Assembly (NCBI GenBank): GCA_014529385.2
Contig: CM043952.1
Location: 62,016,119-62,080,118 of the forward strand
DNA: 64,000 nt
Source of the DNA: Adiantum capillus-veneris
Taxonomy: Eukaryota > Streptophyta > Polypodiopsida > Polypodiales > Pteridaceae
Reading direction: 5' to 3'
Shown in pieces: positions 21,800 through 32,062 of this stretch. Each line of letters starts with the position of its first letter. The stretch's first letter is position 1. The notes beneath the pieces are model-generated. The model did not search any database. It was not told where the DNA came from and saw nothing but the letters and a program-made list of their open reading frames with translations. The position numbers and the translations under genes were made by a program.

Positions 21800-23310
21800 A
21801 GATATACTTTTTGGTTTTGAGTGTGCATTGAAAACATGGAAAATTAGCCAAGACTGGATAGTTGCTAGTGTAAATGCACACATAACCAAGAAGGAACATA
21901 TATATTTCTATTTAATCTAGCCTAGAATAAATAGATTACTAATATAGATTACACATGAATCCAATAAAGAAGATAATGATAAGTTGTACATTCTTGAATA
22001 GTTGAATCCTTGTATGGTTTGCAATCTAGATTGGCCACCTTCCCATTCTAGGTTAGTTTTTGGCCAAGCTACACAATACACATGAATATGAAAGAACTTA
22101 CAAGAATTCTTTTATTGGGAAAGAAAGATAGAAAATATAGAAAAAATGAGTGTCGATTGGATGGGTGGTCAATCTATGTGTAGATATGTACATGTAACAA
22201 CATACAACTATCACTTGATCTAGAATGGATAGGTGGTCAATCTAGACAACACATGTAACTCTTAAACAACATGATTATGCATGTCTTTCCTAGAAAAGAG
22301 CACATTCACATATGACCATCACTTGACCTAAAATGGACAAGTGGTCAATCTCAAGTGCACATATGCATAACAAAGTACATCCCACTATAAGCTATAGCGT
22401 GAAATGGAGAGATGGCTAGGATACACAAATACACATGAATATGAAAGAACATACAAGCATGCTTTAAATGGGAACCAAAAATAGAAAATATAGGAAAAAA
22501 GATCATGGATTGGACAAGTGGACAATGTATGTATAGATATGCACATGTAACAACATACGACCATCACCTTACCTAGAATGGATGGGTGGTCAATCTAGAT
22601 AACACATGTGACTATTAAAGAAAATAGGTTATGCATGTCATTCTAAGAAAAGAGAACATTCACATATGACCATTACCTGAACTAGAATAGACATGTGGCC
22701 AATCTCAATAGCACATATGAATAACAAAGTACATCCCCACCATAACCTAGCATGGAAGGGACAAATGGCTAAGATACACAATACACATGAATATGAAAAA
22801 ACATACAAGCCTGTTTTTCTTGGGAAAAGAAAGATAGACAATGTAGAAAAAATGAACCTCGATTGGACATGTGGTCAATCTATATGTAGATATGCACATG
22901 TAACAACAAACGACCATCATTTGACCTAGAATGGGCAGGTGGTCAATCTAGATAGCATTTGTGACTATTAAAGAACATGGTTATTCATGTCTTTCTTAGA
23001 AAAGATTACATTCACATATGACCATCACGAGACCTAGAATAGACATGTGGCCAATGTGAGTAGCACATATACATCACAAAGTATATCCCATCATAACCTA
23101 GCGTCGAAGGGACAAATGACTAAGATACACAAAACACATGAATATGAAAGAATCTACAAGGATGCCTTTTTTGGGAAAGAAAAATAGAAAATATAGAAAA
23201 AATGAACTTGGAGATCATGTGGTAAATCTATGTGTAGATATAAACATGTAACAACATACGACCATCACTTGACCTCGCCTAGAATGGATAGAAGGTTCAT
23301 CTAACCTACG
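21800..23310. repeat. Core-repeat array, block 3
   Basis: A reverse unit at about 22030-22060 (GATTGGCCACCTTCCC) is followed by forward units from about 22150 to 23300 (GGACAAGTGGTCAATCT, CACTTGACCTAGAATGGA and similar). The longer order (CATACAAGCATGCTTT, GGGAAAGAAAGATAG, core, TATGCACATGTAACAACATA, core, GGTTATGCATGTC) repeats about every 350-450 bp. Confidence 0.85.
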
Positions 23311-24028
23311 CATATTGACAACTTGTCTATTTTAGACATGATACTTTGCTAAATTTATAAAAAATTGAATCTATTGGGGAGCTTGTTCATTGCATGTTGA
23401 ACTTATTATCACGTTACTTCACCATTATCTATCTACCACTTAGTCTTCTAAACCTTTCAAAGAAATATTTTTATTGCATAAAATTCCAAGAAAACCATGC
23501 AACCTCTCTCAATATAACTACTTATAAATTTGAAATTGGCAACTTGGTCATGTTGGATCATCCACTTGGTCATTCTAGATTAAAATTATTGACCTTCATA
23601 GTCTAGAGAGATCTATTGTGAGAAACTATGAAAATTATCAAACTCCATTTGTGATTTCACAATGTCCTAGACCTCCTTCTTGATTAAAATTTAGTATTGG
23701 ATTTCTACAGTGAACAAAGTTTCTACAACTAATTATAGAATAACCCAAGTTACATATTATAACAAGTGATATTGGAAAACCCAACAAAGCAAAACGACGT
23801 GTTAATACAAAATATTCTTGAGGATACGAAATTGTGTTCTTAATACATGTCTACAATCACATTAAAGTCTCCAATCTGCTGCAAGTCTCTACAGATCATG
23901 CTTCAAATCTTCTAGCATACTCCCTAAAGGAAATCTGCAAGAATAAACACAATCAATTGTCAATCATAATATTTACACTAGATAACTTCTAGTGTAAATT
24001 AAGAGTATGGCAAGGATTGAGCAGTACC
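23311..24028. other. Intergenic, possible 3' region of the FCP1-like remnant 2
   Basis: AT-rich, with no coding region supported. The part nearest 24028 would be the downstream untranslated side of remnant 2. One weak core trace is seen near 23560 (CACTTGGTCATTCTAGAT). Confidence 0.45.
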
Positions 24029-25155
24029 TTAGAGTCCCTTATCAAGTTTGAGAAAATCGTGTTGAAATAACAACTTCTTGATAAAGGCTCTTGCAGATAC
24101 AACCTTCAAGGGTGCAGTTGTGCAACCTAGTTTCCTTGCCAATGAAATCAATTGAGGTCCCTTCATGGTGTCAGTAGTTGAGGCTTCTTTTGACAATATC
24201 TCTCTTATCTTCTGTCTTTCTGTTTCTTGCTAGCTACCTTAGTTTATTGATCCCTCTTGTATGTCAATAGCATTATCTATTGGCAACCTACCCGTTTCAA
24301 CTTCTTGCATTGACCATTTTGCATTAGGTTCTCTCCAATATTCAAAGAAAACATCATACTTGCTATCATTGGAAATTGGGGGTTTTCCATACCGCTCGCA
24401 TTCAATAGCTGCACGAACATCCATGGCTTCATCAAGCTTTAATAAATATGGAAGTAGCTCACCCATGGGAGCATTGTCCATCTTCTTTTTCTCATCAAAA
24501 ATCATTGGGAATATGTAGTTGTTTTCTGGTAAACACAACCCTTGTATGAGGAGTCATCAATACGAATTGTTCATCGAGGATCACATTCAAACCCAAAAGA
24601 CATTTTGGCTAGTGGCTTAAACATTGCTTGCACATTTGGATTGTCCGGTCGATATATCTCAAGAACAAAGCAAGATCTTGACTCCACACTACAAAGAATG
24701 GTAATGTTTTCTCTGCCCTATTTGTCAATGTCCTTACAATTTGGAGAACATTAGCTAGTTTAGCTGTTGACCAAATTTCCACATTGAATCTTTGCAATAA
24801 AAACTGTAGAAACTCAAGACATCTTGGCCTAAGAACAATATATCCTCTAGATTCTAGTTGAATAGACTCATGAAGGTTGGATGATTGGGGGCAGCGTTTC
24901 AGTAAAACACTATTCAAGTCCAACACAATCGTCAACATGGACTTCTTTGCACATTATTGGGCTTGAGCTACTGGTATCAACTTGATCATCTTGCACTTCT
25001 TTTTCAAGTTGTAATCCATCATCCATTGGAGTGGTTGCCACTGGATGAACCAACATAACACTATTGCTACCATCTCCCACTTGTCGATCAATTTTGTCTC
25101 CTACAATATATTTCAAATAGTTTAAATGGGTTTCAAGGCTTCCATCAATGTGCAT
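24029..25155 (-). pseudogene. FCP1/NLI-interacting-factor-like HAD phosphatase remnant 2
   Basis: The minus-strand parts follow the order of an FCP1-homology protein. An acidic leader starts at 25155 (MHIDGSLETHLNYLKY). Motif I-like TIVLDLNSVLLKR lies near 24925, LRPRCLEFLQFLLQRF and EIWSTAK near 24800, motif III-like RIDDSSYKG near 24560, then FPMIFDEKK and a closing segment (MKGPQLISLARKLG) ending at a TAA at 24029-24031. A frameshift near 24670 and a TGA near 24575 break it. Motif I is D-L-N; many plant members of this family carry DLNG-type motifs, so that change need not be decay. Introns between leader, core and tail are possible. Probably a pseudogene, or a gene with unresolved exons. 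Confidence 0.75.
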
Positions 25156-25430
25156 ATTAGGGAATCCTTACCTAGTGTTTCTGTCGTGAGCGTCGATGTA
25201 GCAACCATGTCATGTTCTGTATCCAAAGGAAACAAAGTAACAATATTTCAAAATTAGTCAAAACAATTAGAAAAGGTAGAGAAACAAAGCACAAGGTAAA
25301 GAAAATACAATATCATTTGAGGGTATCAAGAAAAAAAGATAATGAAGGTAGTTCTTGAAACATACAAAGCAAGAAAATGTAGTGAAAAAAATAAGGCATT
25401 GAGGATTCACACGCTAGAACTGCCACCTTA
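25156..25430. other. Upstream side of FCP1-like remnant 2, no separate gene
   Basis: A-rich sequence that would be the 5' flank or an intron of remnant 2. I see no clear TATA box or start that would extend the protein. Confidence 0.4.
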
Positions 25431-27807
25431 ATTTAATTATCCTAGAATGGATAAGTGGCCAGTCTATAGTTACCTATGCTTAAGGAAGATCATAAAGGCA
25501 TTAACCCATCCCAAGGTGGGTGGCTTAAACTTAAACTTATCATGCTTTTATTTTGTAGTGAAATTCATGCTTATATTAGAATCCAATGGATGTTTTCAAG
25601 TGGTAACAAGTTAAACCTAATGACCTTTACCTATTCTAGATTACATGTAGCAAATGTAGATCACATTCTCTAAGAAAATTCATTGGAAAAATTGCCATAT
25701 TCCAAACTTAGAATGATAAATCTAGAGTTCAAATGTGCCTAGATTCTGCTTTTGGTGGGATGTACTTTGTTTTGCATATATATACTTCAAAATGGCCACC
25801 TGTCCTTTCTAGGTTAGATAATTGTCATATGTGAATGTGTCCTTTTAAAAAAAAGACATACATAACAATGTTCTTTGATAATCACATGTGTTGCCTAGAT
25901 TGGCCAGTTGTCCATTCTAGGTCAAGTTATGGTCATATGTTGTTACGTGTGCATATGTACACCTAAATTGTCCACTTGTCCATTCTAGGTTCAATTTTTC
26001 TACGAAAGATAAATGAAAAGTTTTGTCTTTTTTGCACTAGCTCTAATGGATAGATAGATGTAAATATGTTCTTGTTGTCATATCTGAACTTCAGATTGGC
26101 TATCTATCCATTCTACCGTAGATGATGGACATATGTTTTTACATGTGAAAATGTGCACCTAGATTGGCCAAACGTCTATTCTAGGTTTATTTTTTCTAGA
26201 TTTTCCATACTTATTTCCTGAGAAAATCATGCTTGCATGTTCTTTTATATTCATGTGTATTGTGTATCTTAGCCATCTATCTATTTGAGATTAGGTTATG
26301 GTGGGATGTAATTTGCTCAGTGCATATGTACACTTAAGATTAGACACCTATCAAAGAATTGTCAGATGATGGTTATACATGAGTGTGCCCTTTTCAAGAA
26401 ATACATATGTGTTCATACTAGATTAGAAGGATGCTATGATTTCTTGCTTGGACCAGTGTCTTCTGACACATGTTAATTTTCTAAGGCACATGTAATTACT
26501 CTTTCTTAGTTTGTGTTTTGTTATTGTTACATGTGCTATCTAGATTGACCACTTATCCATTCTAGGTTAGGTGATGCTAATGTGGTGATTCCTATGCATA
26601 CATGCTATTTAGATTGACCACATGTCCATTCTAGGTTAGTTTTTACTAGATTGTCCGACTCTGTTTCAGCGAAATAACATGCTAGTATGTTCTTTCTATG
26701 CCCTTTCTTTTAATGTATCAACACATGTATATATGTTATTGTTTAGTCAAAAGTACACTCTAGAATGGCCATTTGGCCATTCTTAGTAAAAAAACATGTG
26801 GTTTTCTCTAGATTGGCCATCTGTTCATTCTTGGTAAGGCTGGTAAGGTGGACATCAAGATATCAAGACACATGTGATTTTCTCAAGAGTGGCCATCTTT
26901 CCAATTTTGGTAACATGTGGTTTTCAAGATTGGTTAGAGTGGCCACTTGTCCATTCTAAGTCAGGTGATGTCATATGTGAATGTGACCTTTTCTATGAAA
27001 GACATATGTAATTATGTTCTTTAATAGTCACATGTATTGTCTAGATTGGTCACCTATCCATTCCAAGTCAAGTGATTGTCATATGTTGTTACATGTGTAT
27101 ATGTTCCCCTAGATTGACCTCATGTCCATTCCAGGTTCAATTTTTCTAGATTTTTCATCTCTCTTTTCTAAGAAAAGCATGCTTATATGTTCTTTTATAT
27201 TCATGTATATTGTGTATATTAGCCATCTATCCATTTTGGGCTAGGTTATGGTGGAATTTACTTTGTTCTGCATATGTGCACTTCAGATTGGCCACCTGTC
27301 TATTCTAGGTCAAGTGATGGTTATATGTGAATTTAATAGTCACATGTGTTGCCTAGATTGGCCATCTGTCCATTCTAGGTTAGGTAATGTTCATAAATGT
27401 TATATTTACATATGTGTTGCCTAGATTGTCCACTTGTCCATTTTAGGTCAGGTGATGGTCATATATAAAGAACTTAAAAACATGCTATAGTAAGAAGATG
27501 ACTTGTCTACAAAAAACATTAGTTTGTTAAAGCTACATATGACCATCACCTGACCTAAATGAATTACATGAAATTGACCATCACCTGCCCTAAATGAATT
27601 ACATGAAATTGACCACACGCAGCTATGCCCCTACATTGACCACCTGTCCATTCCAAGTTCATTTTTTCTAGATTTTCCATCTCTTCTCTAAAAAATCATG
27701 CTTACATGTTCTTTTATATTTATGTGTATTGCGTATCTTAGCCATCTATCCATTCTAGGTTAGGTTATGGTGGGATGTACTTTGTTTTGCATATGTGTAA
27801 TTCAAAG
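25430..27807. repeat. Core-repeat array, block 4 (mostly reverse orientation)
   Basis: A single forward unit lies at about 25443 (AGAATGGATAAGTGGCCAG). From about 25785 onward units are reverse: GGCCACCTGTCCTTTCTAGG, GGCCAGTTGTCCATTCTAGG, GACCACATGTCCATTCTAGG. The 22-bp palindrome recurs at 26762-26783. The block is cut at 27807 by the gag-only LTR element and resumes at 34100, and the two flanks together make a continuous repeat unit. Confidence 0.87.
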
Positions 27808-28093
27808 TGGGCAATGATGGTGCAGCCAAAGTGTGTCGACTCTAGAAGATGGCATGGACAGATATGTACAGGTAAGCAAAAGCATGGCAAAGGGATGATG
27901 CAGCTAGAAAGTCCATGGGATGGCAGGTAGCAGCGGAAGTGTATGCATGATGCGGTTTATAGGCCAGAGAAGGCTCCATAAAGGGCTAATTGGGTTAGCA
28001 GGTGAAGGAGATGCAAAGTGTAGCTTGTGGGTCCAGGAATGAAGAGCTCGAAGTGCTGAAGGAACAGGTCAAGACGGCTCATCAAACCGAGCT

Positions 28094-28522
28094 ATGGAGC
28101 CCAAGTTATTGAAGTTTGAAGCTTTGGTGGGTTGCAGATTTTTGCCCGACAGGGCAGCTGGGGACAGGTGGTCCAAGTGGAGCTTAAGGTATAGGTGTGT
28201 AGAGCTCGATTTATGGAGCCTACCTGTCTTTTTGGATTGTGGATTGGAGCCACAGTTTGCAAGATATCGTCATTTGAAGTTTTTCCGGGGGTCGGGTCTG
28301 AGATTATTTGGCCGCATTGGAGAATGTTCCATGTGGCATCTTCTGAGCCTCGATGAAGTTATAGAGCAAGGTGTACATCATACGGACCTAATAGGAAGAG
28401 ACTGCATGCCAAACGGAGTCCGGAGCAAGATGTTATGGCAGTTGGAAAACTGGGAGTCTTTACCCAAAATTGTTTGCAAAGGATTTTTTCCATTTTTGAA
28501 GGCCGTGATTCGAGAACGCTGA
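28094..28522 (+). other. LTR-internal open frame, unrecognised
   Basis: 142 codons beginning MEPKLLKFEALVGCR, without any family I recognise. The copy in the right LTR (32349-32738) is kept open for about 130 codons with mostly similar residues, then meets a TGA where this copy reads Lys. It sits upstream of the TATA-like site, so it would need its own promoter. LTR-borne frames are usually fortuitous; I keep it only as a described frame. Confidence 0.25.
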
Positions 28523-29315
28523 GAAGTCAAAGTGCAGATACAGAGAGGGTGGTTGTAGCCGGCAAGATGGAGTTTCGGTGCGTGTTTGCGGCTTGGCAGA
28601 AGGAGGTGAGAGCAGAGAATGGGAGCTCAGGAAACAGGATCAATGAAAAAAAGTTTTTCTTCTAAATATTTGTGAAGGGTTTCTTTTGCCTTGAGGTGCT
28701 AATCACTGAGGAATTGCCACGTGGCAGTGTGGATAAACCCACATGCGGGAGCGGGGCTGCTGAGCTCGGGATATTTAGGCTGGGGCGTGACCCTTCCATA
28801 AGCATCCACGTGAGGAGTGGAGAGCTCTTGGAGCTCGTGGCTATGGAGCATGAGGCGCGCGGCGCTGCAGTGGCGACCGATGGCGTGTCGGGCAGTGGTT
28901 TTGGACAGTGTCGGAGAGGCGGTGGCGCCCGTGGGCGGCCGCACGGCAGTGAAGTTTGTTGATGACGTTGCAGGTAGCCAAGAGGCTGTGCCCGCGCCCG
29001 TTTGGACCAAAACTTTTGAGGTAAGGGGTGCCCCCCCCAATAGCGACATCGCTATTGCCTTTGAGGGAAGGGGTCCCACTGCAAGGAGGTGGCGGTAAAG
29101 ACAGTTGGCTAGGATACTCAAGGGCCAAGGACAAAGAAGTCCAGCCGGCCAAAATCAAAGGTGCAAAGGGCAAGTGTGCACACCATGCAAAGCTTTCCAA
29201 AGTGAGCTAGGGCAAGTGTTGGCAATGCAAGTTAATGCTAAAAGGAACTTCAAATGGAGTCCATGACATGGAATGACACCACATTTTTAGTTTTTGAGAT
29301 TTCTAGACACACTCC

Positions 29316-29322
29316 TATAAAA
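29316..29322 (+). promoter_or_regulatory. TATA-like box in 5' LTR of gag-only element
   Basis: TATAAAA within CTCCTATAAAAAAAGG, conserved in the right LTR at 33578-33584. Initiation roughly 30 bp downstream would leave about 500 bp of R/U5 before the interior. Confidence 0.5.
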
Positions 29323-29837
29323 AAAGGTTTTGGTTCATTTGTTAGGGTCTTTTGGCCAAAGGGGGGTCTTTTGACGAAAGGAGGGTTTTTTGCCAGGGCT
29401 TTTTTGAGCTCTTGTTTTGGTGGCCGAGGTTCATGTCGGCGGTGTGTTGGTTGTACATGATATTGCCTATGCTAGAAGACTATTCCCTAATGTTTCAAGG
29501 CGTCATTCTCCTTTCCCCTTCTCTTCTCTGCTTGTGTGCGTGTGTTTCCGGGCGTGTAGGCATGTGTGCCCCCTCGAGGTTGGTCGTGCAAAGAGGGATA
29601 GAGAGAGGTTGTGTGAGTGTGGAAGACTGTGAATTGAGCGGAGCGGAGTGATTGAGTCTGTCTGATGCATTGCAAGGCGTATGTGCGTATGATTGTGTGA
29701 AAGCAATGGTTTGCTTGCGGATAGTTTTGAGTTTTGAAGGTGAACTGTAGTGGATTGGGGCGCTGTGTATATCCTGGGCTATAGTGAGGCATTGTGTTGT
29801 GTGCTGGGTGTGTTCCCCTTTCCCCCTCTCCATCTTC

Positions 29838-29850
29838 TGGTGCCCCCACT
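29838..29850 (+). promoter_or_regulatory. Putative primer-binding site of gag-only element
   Basis: TGGTGCCCCCACT begins five bases after the LTR end. It starts with TGG as expected for pairing with a tRNA CCA end, but I cannot assign the tRNA. It is unlike the initiator-Met sites of the other elements. Confidence 0.5.
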
Positions 29851-29959
29851 AAGGAGCTCTCTGATGCTCCAATTTGCGGTTGAAAGTGGTGTTTTCTTGC
29901 CAACGAAATGGTTGGCTCACGGTCAAGATGTTTGATGATCGAGGTTGAAGCTGACAAAG

Positions 29960-30997
29960 ATGATGGAGCCAGGTTTTGGCCCCATATTTAATGGCGTCGA
30001 AGATCCCGAGGATTGGTTGGCAGATTTTGAATTATGGTTGCTATCTATGCGTATGTCGACGGATTCAAAAAGGGTACAGATGGTGCTGCTGTTGATGCGA
30101 GGTAAAGCCAAGGTGTGGTTCGATGGATTAAAGAGCAGTGATCGAGAATCATGGCAAAGGTTGCAGAGTCGGTTTCTGGAGCGGTTTCGAGAGGAGATTA
30201 CGACGGAAAAAGTCGGTGCAAGACTGAAAGAGGTATGCCAGGATGTAAGTAAAGATTTCTCTATTTTCATTGAGCAGTTTGAAGCTTGTTGGAAGCAGTT
30301 AGGGATTGCAACTGGGGTCAAAAGTAATCAATCTTTGTGAAGTTGTCAAAGCTGTTAGAGTGGTTGCATCCGAGGATTAGAGAAAAGTTCGAAGATGGTG
30401 CAGATACCTATGAAGACATGGTCTATTTGGCAAAGATAAAGAGCAGAAAGGTGAAGCGGAAGTTGGAGGTGGGTATGCTAAAGCCTCCGGATTATATGCC
30501 TGTTGCGGAGGTAGCGGAGTATTCTTGGGTCCAACCAAAGGTGATTCCAAATGTGCAAAATGTGAGGCCTATGGAGGTAAGACCTGCTATTGGTTATGCT
30601 CCTTGGAGAGTGCCGGATTGTGATGTGCATGTGCGGAGGGTGGAAGAGCTTGTCAACGAGGAGAAGCTCCATGTTGAGGTGAACCAAGATGCAAAAGAGG
30701 TAGCAGATGTGGAGGTTCCAGTACGGGTTGAAGAGGTAAAGCAGGGTCTTGTTGAAAGTTTGCACGGAAAGGTAGCAGAATGTGATCGAGATGCAGATAC
30801 CGAGGGTTCAAAAGCTGATGAAGAAAGTTTGCAAAGTGGTGAAGATGGTCAAGCTTTTGTGGAGCAACAAGTGGATGCAGATGCTGATACAGAGTCGGTA
30901 TATGATGCCGATGCCGATGATGATACAAGCTCGATTTGCTGGAAGACAAGCAAGGAGGATAGAGCGGATGAGTCCACATCCTATGACGAAGAGATGT
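29960..30997 (+). pseudogene. Gag protein of the gag-only element (frameshifted)
   Basis: The frame 29945-30340 opens with MMEPGFGPIFNGVEDPEDWLADFE (ATG near 29960). It shows the plant retrotransposon gag domain: RGKAKVWFDGLKSSDRESW, then LQSRFLERFREE and FSIFIEQFEACWKQLG. A one-base slip at about 30335 ends this frame. The next frame (from 30337) carries on with LEWLHPRIREKFEDGADTYEDM, a normal gag C-lobe, and turns strongly acidic after residue 120. No zinc knuckle is seen. The product would assemble particles or be packaged with a partner element. Confidence 0.8.
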
Positions 30998-31536
30998 AAT
31001 CTGATGAACCCAAACTGGTAAAGGTAAAGCTGCCCTCTTATATGTTTGATGATATGGTAATAGTACATGTGCAAGAAGAGCAGGGAACAGAGAAAACCGA
31101 GGTAGTTGATGAAAGCCAAGAGGTGTGGTCTAGACCTACGGATGATGAAGTGCAGGTGAAGGTGGTGTGTGGTGCCATGTTAATGGATATGATGATGAAA
31201 GTAGCGGTGGAATGTGCCATGGTGGTGCAACATGTGCACACTTTTTCCAAGAGGGATAAAGTAGCCGTGTCTATGGAGAAAATGGAGACGAGTGCGATAG
31301 AGGACGAGTTTCTCTCTTCCATAGAGGAGCCTGATGCAGCACTAGAAGAGGTGATTGACGAGAAGGAGACTGAAGCTGGACAGAAGGAAGTGTGAGCGAC
31401 CTTGAAGGGCCAATCGATGATGAAAGGATTGATGACAGTGTAAGTGAGTTCGAAGAGGAGGTGCAAGAGAGCATGAAGCCAGTGCAAGAGATGTGTTCTA
31501 TGGCATATGGAGGAGGTTCCCAGGATGTGTCCTAGC
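30998..31536 (+). pseudogene. Acidic C-terminal continuation of the gag frame
   Basis: After a TAA at 30997-30999 the same frame continues to 31395 (KVKLPSYMFDDMVIVHV, then EEPDAALEEVIDEKE). After one more slip it runs to about 31536 (DDERIDDSVSEFEEEVQES). Glu and Asp dominate throughout. It lies where pol would be, but no pol motif is present. A further 69-codon frame at 31563-31772 is weak. This looks like a formerly long gag or second protein that has collected a nonsense change and a frameshift. Confidence 0.6.
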
Positions 31537-32051
31537 TTTCAAAAGAGATATGCAACCCATGGTTGAAAGGTATGCTTGTAAGTGCAACTGTGCAGTATGT
31601 TATCCATCAGATACGGGGTTCCTTTGAGAGGAGCTCTACTTTACATGACTGGGAGGGAGGGTTAGAAGTGTTGGTTCGTACAGATGATGTGGTTACAGAA
31701 CCCGTTCTTTCGGTTGGTTCGAGTAATCTGTTTGCAGAGCCATATAGGTTGATGAGGCAAGACGATGTTTGAAGAGGTGCTAAAGTGCTATGGGCCTTTT
31801 GTGTGCATGGATGGCTACATGCTTGGGTAGGGCACTATTGGAGGTTGTTGCAGATGGATGAAAGTGAACAGAGCCAAGTGTTTGATCCAGATGGAAGCTA
31901 TGTGATGCAGGGGGTGGGACAACCCACTTGAAGGTTTGATAATAGGGTGCAATAAAACAATGTACATAAGGTTTCAGTTTTCTTATAGTGTGTGACAGGT
32001 TTTTGCAGCTTATAGTGGAATAAAGCTTTTATGTGGTTGAGCATAAATGCT

Positions 32052-32062
32052 CAACAGGGGGG
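32052..32062 (+). promoter_or_regulatory. Polypurine tract of gag-only element
   Basis: CAACAGGGGGG immediately precedes the TGGGCAATG of the right LTR, the expected second-strand priming site. Confidence 0.75.

Larger units (their letters stand above)
27808..29832 (+). repeat. 5' LTR of gag-only element
   Basis: 2025 bp, highly similar by eye to 32063-34099. It contains a TATA-like TATAAAA at 29316-29322 and a C-rich run near 29031. An open frame of 142 codons (28094-28522) lies in the U3-side half. The last bases TCTCCA precede the primer-binding region. Confidence 0.9.

Noticed and set aside
29487-29957. Long frames on both strands near the end of the gag-only element's left LTR
   Set aside because: They overlap each other on opposite strands, recur in the right LTR with disruptions, and have no recognisable domain.
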